From Patescibacteria group bacterium (GTDB lineage: Bacteria > Patescibacteriota > Patescibacteriia > Patescibacteriales > UBA12465), in the NCBI GenBank assembly GCA_028705215.1, contig JAQWDY010000003.1, positions 22,409 through 54,626 on the forward strand: a DNA stretch of 32,218 nucleotides, given 5' to 3'. Below are positions 7,839 to 17,612 of this stretch, piece after piece (positions within the stretch are counted from its first letter, which is position 1; every line of letters starts with the position of its first letter). Position numbers and translations under genes: made by a program. Below the pieces are notes generated by a model, which was not told the DNA's origin, searched no databases, and worked only from the letters and a program-made list of their open reading frames with translations.

Positions 7839-9093
7839 GGGCCTTTTACTTCTATTTATTTTCTTGTTGCCCTGGCAAACAAAATTAATTATTTTTGCAG
7901 CTAATAATAATTTTAATGAAATTAGCTTATACGGCAGTCACTTAGTTTTGAGTTTAGCCTTAATTTCTTTTTTTGTTTATCAAATTAGAAAAAAAAGAGA
8001 AGAAGAGAGAGTGCCTAAAATTTGGTATTTTTTGGGTATAATTGAAGTTTGTTTTTTTATTTCCTTCTTTTTTGCTAGTGATAAAATACTGGCAACTTAC
8101 CATTTTGCTTTATTAATTTTAGGTTTAGCCTTGTTTTATATATTACGAGAAGGATTAAGTCCAGCTTTTTATGCTGATAATATATTTAATCGAAGAAGAG
8201 CAATCTACGCCTTCTTAATTAGCACTTTTTTTCATGCTTCTTTAGGAATATATCAGTTTTTTACTCAAAGCACTTTTGCTAATAAGTATTTAGGATTAGC
8301 TAAGCATGATCCACAAGTTTTAGGGTCTGCAGTAATTGAGACGGTCTCGGGGCGTTGGCTTCGGGCTTACGGGGGCCTAGATCATCCTAATATTTTAGGC
8401 GGAGTCTTGGTTTTTTCACTTTTACTTTCAGTTTTTATTTTAGCTAGTAAAAAAATTATTAATTCACGGATTCAGATATATGGCCTACTTCTTTTGTTTG
8501 TTAATTATTTTGTATCTCTTTTGGCCTTATTTTTCACCTTTTCTCGCGCCTCTTGGCTGGCATTCTTTGTTGGCTTAGTTGTTCTTGCGATAACGTTTTT
8601 TAGAAAGGAAGATAAATGGATAAAAGGACGCTTTTTAACACTACTTTTATTTTCACTTGTCTTTTTTGCGCTTGCCTTTTTCCCTTATAAAGACTTAGCT
8701 TTAACCAGAATTAAAGCTGAAACAAGACTGGAGGTTATCTCAACAACGGAAAGAAAAGAACAGCTAATGGAAGTAAAAAATATAATTCAAAAAAATCCTA
8801 TTTTTGGAGTTGGAACCGGTAATTATGTTACTCATCTTGAAACCGAAGAGATAGGTAATAATTCCTATGTCCAACCAGTTCACAACTCCTTGCTTTTATT
8901 TTTAGCAGAAACTGGCTTAGTTTCATTTTTAGCGCTCATGTTTTTCTTTTTCTTTCTTGTCCGTGATGGCAGGCGAGAAAACTTTTCTTTAGCACTAGCC
9001 GTTTCCCTTTTAGTCTTAATGTTATTTGAGCATTGGTTTTTTTCTCTTCCCTTTGGTATTATTTTTTTCTTTTTTATTCTGGGAATAATTTGA
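7813..9093 (+). CDS. O-antigen ligase / Wzy-like polytopic membrane protein
   Basis: The 426-residue protein has about ten to eleven predicted membrane helices and the landmarks of the O-antigen ligase superfamily. These are an Arg-rich loop SGRWLRAYGGLDHPN, FSRASWLAF at the start of a helix, and the large external loop ending GVGTGNYV then PVHNSLLLFLAETG, with His357 in the position of the conserved catalytic-region histidine. Members join glycans to lipid, polymerise them or glycosylate pilins and other surface proteins. Which of these applies here cannot be read from sequence; a role in decorating the secreted proteins encoded further along is possible. The last 214 bases are opposed by a minus-strand frame. 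A GC-rich terminator follows 53 bases after the stop. Confidence 0.85.
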   Translation: MKFLRLLTEGLLLLFIFLLPWQTKLIIFAANNNFNEISLYGSHLVLSLALISFFVYQIRKKREEERVPKIWYFLGIIEVCFFISFFFASDKILATYHFALLILGLALFYILREGLSPAFYADNIFNRRRAIYAFLISTFFHASLGIYQFFTQSTFANKYLGLAKHDPQVLGSAVIETVSGRWLRAYGGLDHPNILGGVLVFSLLLSVFILASKKIINSRIQIYGLLLLFVNYFVSLLALFFTFSRASWLAFFVGLVVLAITFFRKEDKWIKGRFLTLLLFSLVFFALAFFPYKDLALTRIKAETRLEVISTTERKEQLMEVKNIIQKNPIFGVGTGNYVTHLETEEIGNNSYVQPVHNSLLLFLAETGLVSFLALMFFFFFLVRDGRRENFSLALAVSLLVLMLFEHWFFSLPFGIIFFFFILGII

Positions 9094-9311
9094 TAATTTT
9101 CTTGTAGCCAAACTAAATCTTTTTCTATATTTGTTAATGTTTTTTTAAAATCCGGCGTATAATCTGCCGGATTTTTCTCTATTTTTTGTTTTATTAAAGC
9201 AATGATTGTGGCTATGGTGCCAAAATAATCATCCTGACTGACATGATATTTAACGCTTGTTTTATCCCGGATTAGGAGAATAATGTTTTTGAGATTATAA
9301 TTTTTTGACAT
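8880..9311 (-). CDS. Small hypothetical protein coupled to radC
   Basis: The frame is 143 codons. Residues 1-72 lie outside any other gene and look like an ordinary helical protein (for example DDYFGTIATIIALIKQKI, then TLTNIEKDLVWLQENY). The remaining half is Lys/Arg-rich and runs antisense to the Phe-rich end of the ligase-like gene, so its composition follows from that overlap. Its ATG (9311-9309) shares one base with the radC stop (TAATG), a classic coupling arrangement and the main reason to accept the gene. Codons 46-55 coincide with the plus-strand terminator stem. I do not recognise the family, and no signal peptide or membrane segment is evident. Confidence in the N-terminal half is much higher than in the tail. 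Confidence 0.6.
   Translation of the reverse strand: MSKNYNLKNIILLIRDKTSVKYHVSQDDYFGTIATIIALIKQKIEKNPADYTPDFKKTLTNIEKDLVWLQENYQIIPRIKKKKIIPKGREKNQCSNNIKTKRETASAKEKFSRLPSRTRKKKKNMSAKNETKPVSAKNKSKEL
9147..9176 (+). terminator. Rho-independent terminator of the gyrA-to-ligase unit, inside an antisense gene
   Basis: Perfect ten-base arms (9147-9156 and 9166-9175) with the GC-rich core TCCGGC/GCCGGA close a nine-base loop, and T runs to 9176. On the plus strand it ends the unit whose last stop is at 9093. On the minus strand the stem is followed by T4 and then A6, a poor terminator in that direction. It encodes NPADYTPDF of the minus-strand gene. Confidence 0.8.
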
Positions 9312-10027
9312 TAAATTAGACTAATATATTTATTATTAGCAATAAGAAGGTGGTCTAATAATTCAATATCAAGAATTTTTCCAGCAGCTTTTAATTTGTC
9401 AGTTATTTGCGCATCAGCTTTGGTTGCTTTTAAAACTCCAGAGGGATGGTTGTGGGCAATAATTATTGCCACGGCTCCACACTCTAAAGCTGGACGAAAA
9501 ACGTCGCGAGCTTGTATGATGGCGGCATCAATAGTGCCAATTGAAAGAACTTCGTCATGGATTAACTGGTAGTGGTTATTTAGATACAGGCCACGAATTT
9601 GTTCCTTGTTATAGCGACTCATTTCTTTAAGGTGGTCAAAAGCTTGATTGGAATTTCTTAAAGTAATGAAGCCACCGGGTTTTCTTTGGTAGAAACGACG
9701 ACCTAATTCAAAGCAGGCAACAATTTGACAGGCTTTTACTATAGGGACTTTTAAGTCGCGACTAATAATTTCTGGATTTTTTTGATAAATTATCCCTTTT
9801 TCTCCATATTCACGCAGTATTCTTAAAGACATGGCTAAGACGTCTTCTCTTTTGCTTCCTACTCCAAAAACAATGGCAAGTAATTCTGCCGAGCTAAGTT
9901 TAGCGGGGCCAGATTCAAGTAATTTTTCCCGAGGTTTTTCATTGCTAGGCAAATCTTTTACTCCTGAAATTCGGTAATTTTTACCAGAGCAAAGAATTGT
10001 ATTTTTATCTTTAAGCTGGTAGGTCAT
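9311..10027 (-). CDS. radC: RadC-family JAMM/MPN protein
   Basis: RadC (UPF0758) proteins are widespread and often used as DNA-repair markers, although a direct repair role in E. coli has been questioned. The 238-residue product has the N-terminal helix-hairpin-helix-like segment (LSSAELLAIVFGVG, 44-57) and the C-terminal MPN/JAMM domain, with Glu159 in HDEV, HNHPSG at 192-197 and Asp205. These are the zinc-binding and catalytic positions of JAMM proteases. ATG 10027 was chosen because the frame's upstream extension to 10102 runs across the promoter at 10061-10089 and has no family resemblance. The next gene starts within the stop codon. The M16 peptidase is divergent, with 90 bases between the two starts. 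Confidence 0.93.
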   Translation of the reverse strand: MTYQLKDKNTILCSGKNYRISGVKDLPSNEKPREKLLESGPAKLSSAELLAIVFGVGSKREDVLAMSLRILREYGEKGIIYQKNPEIISRDLKVPIVKACQIVACFELGRRFYQRKPGGFITLRNSNQAFDHLKEMSRYNKEQIRGLYLNNHYQLIHDEVLSIGTIDAAIIQARDVFRPALECGAVAIIIAHNHPSGVLKATKADAQITDKLKAAGKILDIELLDHLLIANNKYISLI

Positions 10028-10060
10028 ATTATTTTGATAAAAATTTTTTTTATGCTTTAA

Positions 10061-10089
10061 ATTATAGCAGAAATGTGCTAGATTTAAAA
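10061..10089 (-). promoter_or_regulatory. Extended -10 promoter of radC
   Basis: Read on the minus strand, TGC plus TATAAT (10069 down to 10061) is a perfect extended -10. A weak -35, TTTTAA, sits at 10089-10084 with a 17-base spacer. Initiation near 10054 leaves a leader of about 27 bases before ATG 10027. Confidence 0.7.
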
Positions 10090-10117
10090 TAACAAGATAC
10101 AAATAACATGATTTTTT

Positions 10118-11383
10118 ATGAATAAATACGAAAATATAGGACTATCAAATGGGAGCAAATTAATTCTTGTTCCTGAGAAAGATGCAAAAACAGCTACTGC
10201 TCTTTTGTTATTTAAAACTGGTTCACGAAATGAAAATAGAGAAAACAATGGTATCTCTCATTTTTTGGAGCATATGTTTTTTAAGGGTAGTAAAAATTAT
10301 TCTAATACATTAGCCCTTTCAAGCGCCTTTGATGCCTTAGGTTGCGAATTTAACGCTTTTACTGGCAAGGAATATACTGGCTATTATGTAAAAGTGGCGG
10401 CTAGTAACTTAGAAAAGGTTTTGACTATTTTCAGCGATATGATGCTTAATCCGAAGCTTGAAAGCAAGGAAATTGAAAGAGAAAAGGGGGTTATAATTGA
10501 GGAACTGAAAATGTATGAAGACAATCCGATGATGCATATTGATGATGTTTTAGAAAACTGTCTTTTTGGCGATACGCCAGTTGGTTGGGACACTATTGGC
10601 ACTAAGGAAAATATTCGTTGTTTTAAAAGAAAGGATTTTGTGAATTATTTAGAAAAACAATATTGCGCTTCTGCCGCTAACTTAGTTTTAGCGGGAGCAG
10701 TAAGTGGCCAGGCGTTAAAAAAGGGTAAAGCTTTGCTTAGCGCATTTAATCAGGGCGATTTCAGGTCAGCGGAAAGATTTAACTTAAAACAAAATAAGCC
10801 ACAGTTAAAAGTAGTTTATAAAGATATAGATCAGACAGTTTTGTCTTTAGCTGTAAGAACCTTTCCCCTTGGCCACCCCGAAGAGCTGAAGGTAAAATTG
10901 TTAGCCTTAATTTTAGGAGGTGCCATGAGTTCACGCCTGTTTATTAGCTTACGGGAACGTAAGGGTTTAGCTTATTCGATAAGAACTAGTACCGAATTTT
11001 ATTTTGATACAGGGTATTTATACACCCAAGCAGGTGTTCCTTTTGACAAGACAGAAGAGGCGATTAAAATAATTTTGCGTGAATACAAACGATTGAAAAC
11101 AACAAAAATTAGTGCCCAAGAATTAAAAAAGGCTAAAGATATTATTTCAGGAAGAATGATAATGCAAATGGAGTCCAGTGATAATTTGGCTAGTTGGTAC
11201 GGTGCACAAAGTTTGTTTCGTTCGAAGGTAAAAACCCCTCAAGAGTATTTAGAGCAGATTAAAAAGATTAATGCCTCATCTTTACAAAAAACTGCACGCG
11301 AGATTTTTAAAGAAACAGATTTAAACTTAGCATTAATAGGAAGGAATAAAGAGGTGAAGTTAAAAGCATTGCTTAAGATATAA
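10118..11383 (+). CDS. M16 (insulinase/pitrilysin) family zinc peptidase
   Basis: The 421-residue protein has the inverted zinc motif HFLEH (48-52; His48, Glu51, His52) and the downstream glutamate in VIIEELKMYEDNP (Glu128 or Glu129), the standard arrangement of active M16B subunits such as the mitochondrial processing peptidase beta chain. The C-terminal half keeps the second M16 fold (GGAMSSRLFISLRERKGLAYSI). There is no signal peptide, so it is probably cytoplasmic. Active M16B subunits often pair with an inactive partner, but none is adjacent. No clear promoter precedes it; TTGATA (10034-10039) with TTAAAT (10057-10062) is a weak candidate that would overlap the radC promoter. Confidence 0.92.
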   Translation: MNKYENIGLSNGSKLILVPEKDAKTATALLLFKTGSRNENRENNGISHFLEHMFFKGSKNYSNTLALSSAFDALGCEFNAFTGKEYTGYYVKVAASNLEKVLTIFSDMMLNPKLESKEIEREKGVIIEELKMYEDNPMMHIDDVLENCLFGDTPVGWDTIGTKENIRCFKRKDFVNYLEKQYCASAANLVLAGAVSGQALKKGKALLSAFNQGDFRSAERFNLKQNKPQLKVVYKDIDQTVLSLAVRTFPLGHPEELKVKLLALILGGAMSSRLFISLRERKGLAYSIRTSTEFYFDTGYLYTQAGVPFDKTEEAIKIILREYKRLKTTKISAQELKKAKDIISGRMIMQMESSDNLASWYGAQSLFRSKVKTPQEYLEQIKKINASSLQKTAREIFKETDLNLALIGRNKEVKLKALLKI

Positions 11384-11399
11384 GTTTAACTTATTAGTT

Positions 11400-12497
11400 A
11401 TGATAAGTAATAAAACAATTTGGCTCATTATTTTTTCAGGATTAATAATTATTTCTGGTGTTTTTTGGTGGAACATTGATCGCTTAAATCAAGGACAGGA
11501 CGTAATATGGAATAAAAATTTAAAAACAGAAGAAAAGGTTGTAGTTAAAACAGAGCTAGAAATAAAAGAAAAAAGGCCACTGAGATTTATGTTCTTTGGT
11601 GATGTCATGTTAGATAGAAATGTAGCCAATGTTTTAGAGAAAAAAAACATGGAAGAATTATTGGCTGGGCTTTCAAGTAAAGATGATTATTTTAAAAAAA
11701 GTGATATAATCAGCGCGAATTTAGAAGGAGCGGTTACCAATGAAGGAAAACATTATGCGCCGGTTAATTTGTATGATTTTGCCTTTCCAGTGGAAAGGCT
11801 TACTGGTTTAGAACAGAGAGGTTTTAATTATTTTACTCTAGCTAATAATCATTTCTTAGATCAAGGGGAGAGGGGGGTTAAGGAAAGCCGAGAGAATTTG
11901 GCTAAAGAAAACTTTTATTTCAGTGGCGCTCCAGATGCTAAAATAGATGATTTTTCACGGATTGATGTAAAAATAGAAGATAAAAAAGTCGCCTTAATAG
12001 GGTTGTCGATGGTGTATAATCATTTTTCGCGTGAGAAGGCTATTGCTTTGCTTTCACAGACAAAAAATGAAGTTGATTTAATAATAGTAAATATTCATTG
12101 GGGAAATGAATATGAGCACTTATTTAATAGATACCAACAAGAAGTAGGACATTATTTGATAGAGGAAGGTGCGGATATAATAATTGGACACCATCCCCAC
12201 GTTGTCCAAGGAATGGAAATTTATCAAGGTAAGCCAATTTTTTATTCTTTAGGAAATTTTATTTTTGATCAATATTTTTCTATTCCCACCCAAACCGGTT
12301 TAGCGCTTTATTTAGAAATAGATGAGGAGGAATTAATTTTTAAATTTTTCCCTTTTTCTTCAAAACAATCAGCGCCAACTTTCAAGGAAGATAAAATCGA
12401 GATAGAAAATTTTTTAAATGATTTTATTTCTTGGTCAGAAATAGATCAAGAATATTCAACTATGCTTAAAAGTGGCGTGTTGGAAGTTAAAAGATAA
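11400..12497 (+). CDS. CapA-family (PGA_cap) metallophosphoesterase-like protein, membrane anchored
   Basis: The 365-residue protein has an N-terminal membrane helix (about 7-24), a short linker and a CapA domain from about residue 60. Visible family motifs are FFGDVMLDR (65-73), NLEGAVT, LANNHFLDQG, NIHWGNEY and GHHPHVVQGMEI followed by YSLGNFIFDQ. The fold is that of calcineurin-like phosphoesterases. CapA itself takes part in poly-gamma-glutamate capsule synthesis or export in Bacillus, but the neighbouring capB/capC genes are absent here. A role in the cell envelope is likely, and the exact reaction is unknown. It starts 16 bases after the M16 peptidase stop. Confidence 0.85.
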   Translation: MISNKTIWLIIFSGLIIISGVFWWNIDRLNQGQDVIWNKNLKTEEKVVVKTELEIKEKRPLRFMFFGDVMLDRNVANVLEKKNMEELLAGLSSKDDYFKKSDIISANLEGAVTNEGKHYAPVNLYDFAFPVERLTGLEQRGFNYFTLANNHFLDQGERGVKESRENLAKENFYFSGAPDAKIDDFSRIDVKIEDKKVALIGLSMVYNHFSREKAIALLSQTKNEVDLIIVNIHWGNEYEHLFNRYQQEVGHYLIEEGADIIIGHHPHVVQGMEIYQGKPIFYSLGNFIFDQYFSIPTQTGLALYLEIDEEELIFKFFPFSSKQSAPTFKEDKIEIENFLNDFISWSEIDQEYSTMLKSGVLEVKR

Positions 12498-12508
12498 TAA
12501 TAAATTTA

Positions 12509-15469
12509 ATGACAGATTTATTAAAAAATTTAAATAGCGCTCAAAAAAAGGCGGTTACTCATTTACAGGGACCACTTTTATTAGTGGCTGGAGCTGGTAC
12601 AGGCAAGACAACGGTTTTAATTAATCGGTTGGCATATTTGGTTTTAAATAAAAAACAAAGCACTGACAACATCTTGTTACTCACTTTTACCGAAAAGGCA
12701 GCAGGTGAAATGGAGGAGCGAGCGGATAGAATACTTCCCTATGGATATACGGATTTATGGATACACACTTTTCATGGCTTCAGTGAGAGAATTCTACGAG
12801 ATCATAGTTTGGAAATAGGACTTAATCCAGACTTTAAATTATTATCAGAAACAGAACAATGGGTTTTTGTAAAAAAAAATTTAGCCGCCTTTTCACTTGA
12901 TTATTATCGTCCTTTAGGTAATCCGACAAAATTTATTTCTGAGTTGCTTAAACATTTTTCTCGTTTAAAAGATGAAAATATTACAGTGGATCAGTATTTA
13001 AAATATGCAGAAAAATTTAAGGTAGAAAAAGAGGGCGACCAGGAAGAGAAGATGAAAATAACAGAATTATCTCAGGCTTATAGTACTTATAATAATTTAT
13101 TGTTAGAGGCTGGTTATTTAGATTTTGGCGACTTAATTACTTATACCATTAAGTTATTTAAGCAAAGAAAAAATATTTTGCAGTTTTATCGACAAAAGTT
13201 TAAATATATTATGGTTGATGAGTTTCAGGATACTAACTTAGCGCAATATCAATTAATTAAATTACTTGCTTCCCCGAAGAACAATTTATTAGTGACAGGT
13301 GATGACGATCAGGCTATATATAAATTTAGAGGCGCTTCGATTTCCAATATTATGCAATTTAAAGAGGATTATAAAGAAGCGCAAGAGGTTGTTTTAACTG
13401 ATAACTATCGTTCTTATCAAGAAATTTTAGATGCTGCCTATCGTTTTATTCAGCATAATAATCCTAATCGCCTAGAAGATAAATTAAAAATAAATAAACG
13501 ACTTTTAGCAAAAGCTAAAAAGGAGGTAAAAAAATATAATGTTACGCCAGTTAACTTTTTAAGCTTTGCTGGTGTGGACGATGAGGTCGCTTTTACTGTT
13601 TCTAAAATTAAAGAGATTTATTTTTCTGAAAATAAAGAAGAGAACAAAATTAGCTTCAATGATTTTGCTATTTTAGTAAGAGCAAATGATACGGCCAATG
13701 CTTATGTAAAAGAGCTGAATCGTCAAGATATCCCCAATCAGTTTATGTCCTGGCGAGGCTTGTATTATAAGCCAATTATTTTAGATATTTTAGCTTATTT
13801 TCGTTTACTTGATAATTATCATGAATCAGCTGCACTATTTCGTATTTTAAGCATGGATTCTTTTTTTATTTCTCACACTGATATGGTGGCAATTAATAAA
13901 TGGGCGCGGCGCAAGACATGCTCACTTTATGAAGCGTTGCAAAATATTGAAAAAATAGTTGAGGTTAGTGGTGCGAGCATAAAAAATTGTCAAAAATTGT
14001 TAACGCTTATAAAAGAACATTCACAGCTTGTAAAATCTACAAAACCAACTAAGCTTTTTCTTCATTTTGTTTATGATTCAGGCCTGTTGGCAAACTTAGA
14101 TAGAGACAGGGACTTAGAGCAGTTTTCTTATTTAAATCAATTTTATCAAAAAATAAAAAAGTTAGAAGAGTCAGGTTCTGATTTAAGATTGAAAGATTTT
14201 TTAGAAGCGATTAATCTAGAGCTAGAGGCTGGAGAAACGGGCGCTTTAAAATTAGATTTTTTAGACAATGATACAGTTAAAGTAATGACTGTTCATGGAG
14301 CCAAGGGCTTGGAGTTTAAATATGTTTTTCTTGTTAATTTAGTTGATAAAAAATTTCCCACAATTGCGCGTAGTGAAAAAATTTCTATTCCTAAAGACTT
14401 GATAAAAGAGAAGGTGCTAGCTGATAAAAATGCACACGTTGAAGAAGAGCGTCGACTTTTTTATGTGGCTTTAACTAGGGCGAAGAAGGCAATTTTTTTA
14501 ACAGCCGCTAAAGATTACGGAGGCGCAAGAGAGAAAAAGCCATCAAGTTTTTTAGCAGAAATGGGGATTGAGCAAGACGCTAAAATGCTAGAGCCAGTAA
14601 GTGTTGAAAATTTGCAGTTTATAAAAGATTTAAAAGGGGAACTAGAAGGTGAAAGAAAAAAGATTACCAATAAAGATGACTATGTTTTACCTGCGAGATT
14701 CTCCTTTTCGCAATTAGCCGCTTTTTCAACCTGCCCCCTGCAGTATAAATTTGCATTTGTTTTAAAAATACCAGTAGTTAGCGATAAGGCGGCCTTTGCT
14801 TTTGGGCGGTCTTTGCATACAACCCTTTGTAATTTTTTACAGCCTTTATTAAGTGATAAATATAAACAGAGTAGTTTATTTGCCAGCACAGAGAGTAAGA
14901 AAAAGATAGAAAATGCATTAAACAAAAAGCGTTTGCAGGATCTTTACTTAAAGTATTGGCAAAGTGATGGCTATCAAAGCAAGGAGGAGAAAGAGGCATA
15001 TTTTGAAAAAGGAAAAAAAGTTTTAAGTGATTTTTTTCAGGATTATCAAGAAAATAGACCGTTTGAAATTATTTTTTTAGAAAAAAACTTTACTTTTAAA
15101 ATCGGATTAGATGTTATAAAGGGGACTATTGATAGAGTAGATCGACTACCTGACAAAACACTAGAAATTATTGATTATAAAACTGGAGGCACTAAAGAAA
15201 AGCTTGTTTTAGCTGACAAAAAACAATTAATTTTATATCAATTATTTTTAGAAGAGTATTTACAAGAAACGGTCTCTAAGCTAACCTATTATTATTTGGA
15301 AAGCGGCGAGAAAAGATCCTTTCTGGCGAGTGAAAAAGAAAAAATTAAAATCAAAGAACAGATTAGAGATGAAATAGCGGCAATAAAAAAAAGGGATTTT
15401 CACCCTTCACCTTCACCACTATGTCAGTTTTGTGATTTTAGAGATATTTGTGAATTTAGGCAAGTTTAA
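12509..15469 (+). CDS. UvrD/PcrA-type helicase fused to an AddB-like Fe-S PD-(D/E)xK nuclease
   Basis: The 986-residue chain joins a superfamily 1A helicase to a RecB-family nuclease. Helicase motifs in order: Walker A AGAGTGKT (27-34), TFTEKAA (59-65), VDEFQD (236-241), [12 protein letters not shown] (264-275), DNYRS (298-302), [11 protein letters not shown] and [14 protein letters not shown]. The C-terminal module (from about 730) shows Asp875 in GTIDRVD, IIDYKTG with Asp889-x-Lys891, and four cysteines, Cys742, Cys972, Cys975 and Cys981. The last three have the CxxCx5C spacing of the iron-staple nuclease of AddB and Cas4. This suggests ATP-driven unwinding and resection of double-strand ends in one polypeptide, in place of a RecBCD or AddAB complex. 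It starts 11 bases after capA and is followed 11 bases later by ruvB, consistent with a recombination-repair run. Confidence 0.93.
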   Translation: MTDLLKNLNSAQKKAVTHLQGPLLLVAGAGTGKTTVLINRLAYLVLNKKQSTDNILLLTFTEKAAGEMEERADRILPYGYTDLWIHTFHGFSERILRDHSLEIGLNPDFKLLSETEQWVFVKKNLAAFSLDYYRPLGNPTKFISELLKHFSRLKDENITVDQYLKYAEKFKVEKEGDQEEKMKITELSQAYSTYNNLLLEAGYLDFGDLITYTIKLFKQRKNILQFYRQKFKYIMVDEFQDTNLAQYQLIKLLASPKNNLLVTGDDDQAIYKFRGASISNIMQFKEDYKEAQEVVLTDNYRSYQEILDAAYRFIQHNNPNRLEDKLKINKRLLAKAKKEVKKYNVTPVNFLSFAGVDDEVAFTVSKIKEIYFSENKEENKISFNDFAILVRANDTANAYVKELNRQDIPNQFMSWRGLYYKPIILDILAYFRLLDNYHESAALFRILSMDSFFISHTDMVAINKWARRKTCSLYEALQNIEKIVEVSGASIKNCQKLLTLIKEHSQLVKSTKPTKLFLHFVYDSGLLANLDRDRDLEQFSYLNQFYQKIKKLEESGSDLRLKDFLEAINLELEAGETGALKLDFLDNDTVKVMTVHGAKGLEFKYVFLVNLVDKKFPTIARSEKISIPKDLIKEKVLADKNAHVEEERRLFYVALTRAKKAIFLTAAKDYGGAREKKPSSFLAEMGIEQDAKMLEPVSVENLQFIKDLKGELEGERKKITNKDDYVLPARFSFSQLAAFSTCPLQYKFAFVLKIPVVSDKAAFAFGRSLHTTLCNFLQPLLSDKYKQSSLFASTESKKKIENALNKKRLQDLYLKYWQSDGYQSKEEKEAYFEKGKKVLSDFFQDYQENRPFEIIFLEKNFTFKIGLDVIKGTIDRVDRLPDKTLEIIDYKTGGTKEKLVLADKKQLILYQLFLEEYLQETVSKLTYYYLESGEKRSFLASEKEKIKIKEQIRDEIAAIKKRDFHPSPSPLCQFCDFRDICEFRQV

Positions 15470-15480
15470 ATTTTTATATT

Positions 15481-16500
15481 ATGTCCAAGGAGGAAAGATT
15501 AATAACCCCACAAGAAAAACCAGAAGAAGATGCCTTAGAGACTTCTTTAAGGCCACGTCATTTTCAGGATTATGTGGGGCAAGAGAGAATTAAAAAGAAC
15601 CTGGAAATTGCAATTTTAGCGGCTAAAAAAAGAGGTGAGCCGATTGATCATGTTTTACTTTATGGCGCACCTGGTTTAGGAAAAACTACTCTAGCACATG
15701 TTATTGCAAATGAAACAGGGGCTAATATTCGTGTTACCTCAGGACCAGCAATTGAAAAAAGCGGTGACTTAGCGGCTATCTTAACTAATTTAGAGGCAGG
15801 AGATATATTGTTTATTGATGAAATTCATCGATTACCAAAAACAGTGGAGGAAATACTTTATCCAGCAATGGAGGATTTTGCTTTAGATATTGTAATGGGC
15901 AAGGGGCCCAGTGCGCGTACTTTACGTTTAGATTTGCCCCACTTTACTATTGTTGGCGCAACGACTATGGCTTCATTGTTATCGGCGCCACTTCGTGATC
16001 GTTTTGGATTATCGTATCATCTTAATTTTTATGAAAACAAGGATATCGAAAAGATTATTAGTCGTAGTGCAAAAATATTAGGGATAGAAATTGCGTCTGA
16101 GGCAAAATCGGCAATTTCAAGTCGTTCTCGTCGAACTCCTCGTATTGCTAATCGTTTGTTAAAAAGAGCGCGTGATTACTGTCAGGTTAAAAATGAAGGA
16201 AATTTAACTCTACCTTATTGTTTAGAAGCTTTTTCTCTTTTGGAGATAGATAAGTTAGGACTTGATACCGTTGATAGGCGCCTGTTACAGACTATTGCGG
16301 AAAAATTTAAGGGAGGCCCAGTGGGATTAAACACTTTGGCAGCAGCTACAGGCGAAGAAGCTGATACCATTGAAAATGTTTATGAGCCCTATTTGTTGCA
16401 ACTTGGTTTTTTAGATCGCTCTCCGCGAGGACGGGTGATTACGCATCTTGGTCGAGCACACCTTGGCTTAAATGATGAGCCAGAAAATAGCTTATTTTAA
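15481..16500 (+). CDS. ruvB: Holliday junction branch-migration ATPase RuvB
   Basis: RuvB is the hexameric AAA+ motor that drives Holliday junction migration with RuvA. The 339-residue length is normal. Visible motifs are the N-terminal [13 protein letters not shown], Walker [10 protein letters not shown] (62-70), Walker B FIDEIHR (111-117), the sensor region IVGATT, the arginine-finger region PLRDRFG, and the C-terminal winged helix with [10 protein letters not shown] and [10 protein letters not shown]. The partners ruvA and ruvC are not in this window. The queA start follows the stop by three bases. Confidence 0.97.
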   Translation: MSKEERLITPQEKPEEDALETSLRPRHFQDYVGQERIKKNLEIAILAAKKRGEPIDHVLLYGAPGLGKTTLAHVIANETGANIRVTSGPAIEKSGDLAAILTNLEAGDILFIDEIHRLPKTVEEILYPAMEDFALDIVMGKGPSARTLRLDLPHFTIVGATTMASLLSAPLRDRFGLSYHLNFYENKDIEKIISRSAKILGIEIASEAKSAISSRSRRTPRIANRLLKRARDYCQVKNEGNLTLPYCLEAFSLLEIDKLGLDTVDRRLLQTIAEKFKGGPVGLNTLAAATGEEADTIENVYEPYLLQLGFLDRSPRGRVITHLGRAHLGLNDEPENSLF

Positions 16501-16503
16501 TAA

Positions 16504-17565
16504 ATGAAAACAAGTAATTTTGATTATAATTTGCCTACTAGTCTTATTGCGCAAAGGCCGGTAAAAAAACGCGATCATTCGCGTCTTTTGGTTTTAGACA
16601 AAGAAAAAGGAAGCAGAAAGCATCACTTGTTTTATGAGATTTTAGATTTTTTACAGACGGGAGATTTGTTAGTACTGAATAATTCAAGAGTTTTCCCTGC
16701 TCGTTTAATAGGAAAAAAAGAAAAAACACTAGGTACGGTTGAAATTTTTTTACATCAAAAAAAGGAGGTTAAAAAAACCTCAGTTGTTTGGGAATGCCTA
16801 TTGCGAGGCAAGGTAAAAACAGGGGGGCATGTTATTTTATCGAAAAAAATGAAAGCGAGATTATTGGCGCCGATTGAAGATGGGTTGTGGTTAGTAGAAT
16901 TTAATTTACCTGATAAAGATTTTTGGCAAGAAATAGAAAAAATTGGTGCAGTACCTCTGCCACCTTATATAAAAAGAGAAAAGAAAAATGAAGAAGATAA
17001 AAAAAGATATCAAACAGTGTATTGTCGATCTGATAAGGCTGGTTCAGTAGCGGCACCAACAGCCGGCCTGCACTTTGATAAAAGTTTGCTCAAAAAAATA
17101 ATTGCCAAAGGGGTAAAAATAGAATTTGTTACTCTTAATGTTGGTCTGGGCACCTTTGCGGCAGTAAAAACAGAGGATATTGAAAAACATAAAATGCACA
17201 GTGAGTACGTTGAGATAAGCAAGGAAGCAGCGTTATCTGTTTATCGGGCAAAACAAGAAGGGCGTAGAATAATTGCGGTTGGCACCACAAGTTGTCGCGC
17301 TCTTGAATCTGCGGCGGAGGAAATATTGAAGACAAAGGGAAATATTAATGATCCACTTCTTTTTTGGACAGACATTTTCATTTATCCGGGATATAAATTT
17401 AAAATTATTGACAGCTTGCTTACTAATTTTCATTTGCCTAAATCAACTTTACTTATGTTAGTTTCTGCTTTTGCTGGACAAAAAAACATTGAAAAAGCTT
17501 ATCAGGAAGCAGTATCTTTAAAATATCGTTTTTTTAGTTACGGTGATGCGATGTTGATTATTTAA
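16504..17565 (+). CDS. queA: tRNA preQ1(34) S-adenosylmethionine ribosyltransferase-isomerase
   Basis: QueA moves the ribosyl part of SAM to 7-aminomethyl-7-deazaguanine at the tRNA wobble position, giving epoxyqueuosine. The 353-residue protein has the family signatures: FDYNLPTSLIAQRP (6-19), LLVLNNSRVFPARL, VAAPTAGLHFD (about 181-191), VGLGTFAAVKTEDIEKHKMH, AVGTTSCRALE and the C-terminal NFHLPKSTLLMLVSAFAG. This indicates queuosine modification of GUN-anticodon tRNAs, although later-step enzymes are not present here. The ruvB-queA junction (TAA TAA ATG) suggests co-transcription. The next gene has its own promoter. Confidence 0.96.
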   Translation: MKTSNFDYNLPTSLIAQRPVKKRDHSRLLVLDKEKGSRKHHLFYEILDFLQTGDLLVLNNSRVFPARLIGKKEKTLGTVEIFLHQKKEVKKTSVVWECLLRGKVKTGGHVILSKKMKARLLAPIEDGLWLVEFNLPDKDFWQEIEKIGAVPLPPYIKREKKNEEDKKRYQTVYCRSDKAGSVAAPTAGLHFDKSLLKKIIAKGVKIEFVTLNVGLGTFAAVKTEDIEKHKMHSEYVEISKEAALSVYRAKQEGRRIIAVGTTSCRALESAAEEILKTKGNINDPLLFWTDIFIYPGYKFKIIDSLLTNFHLPKSTLLMLVSAFAGQKNIEKAYQEAVSLKYRFFSYGDAMLII

Positions 17566-17583
17566 AGGGACGTATTTTCTTGC

Positions 17584-17612
17584 TTGATTAATCCCTCTTT
17601 TTTTGGTATAGT
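17584..17612 (+). promoter_or_regulatory. Promoter of the lepB-hisS-rpsU unit
   Basis: TTGATT (17584-17589), a 17-base spacer and TATAGT (17607-17612), with TGG directly before the -10 as an extended element. Initiation near 17619 would leave a leader of about 50 bases before the lepB ATG. Confidence 0.75.

Noticed and set aside
11380-11394. Seven-base inverted repeat ATAAGTT/AACTTAT around the M16 peptidase stop
   Set aside because: Short and AT-rich with no T run; likely chance.
17563-17605. Possible terminator after queA (AGGGA with TCCCT, then T run)
   Set aside because: Only five pairs with a loop of about 25 bases, and the T run is part of the lepB promoter spacer.
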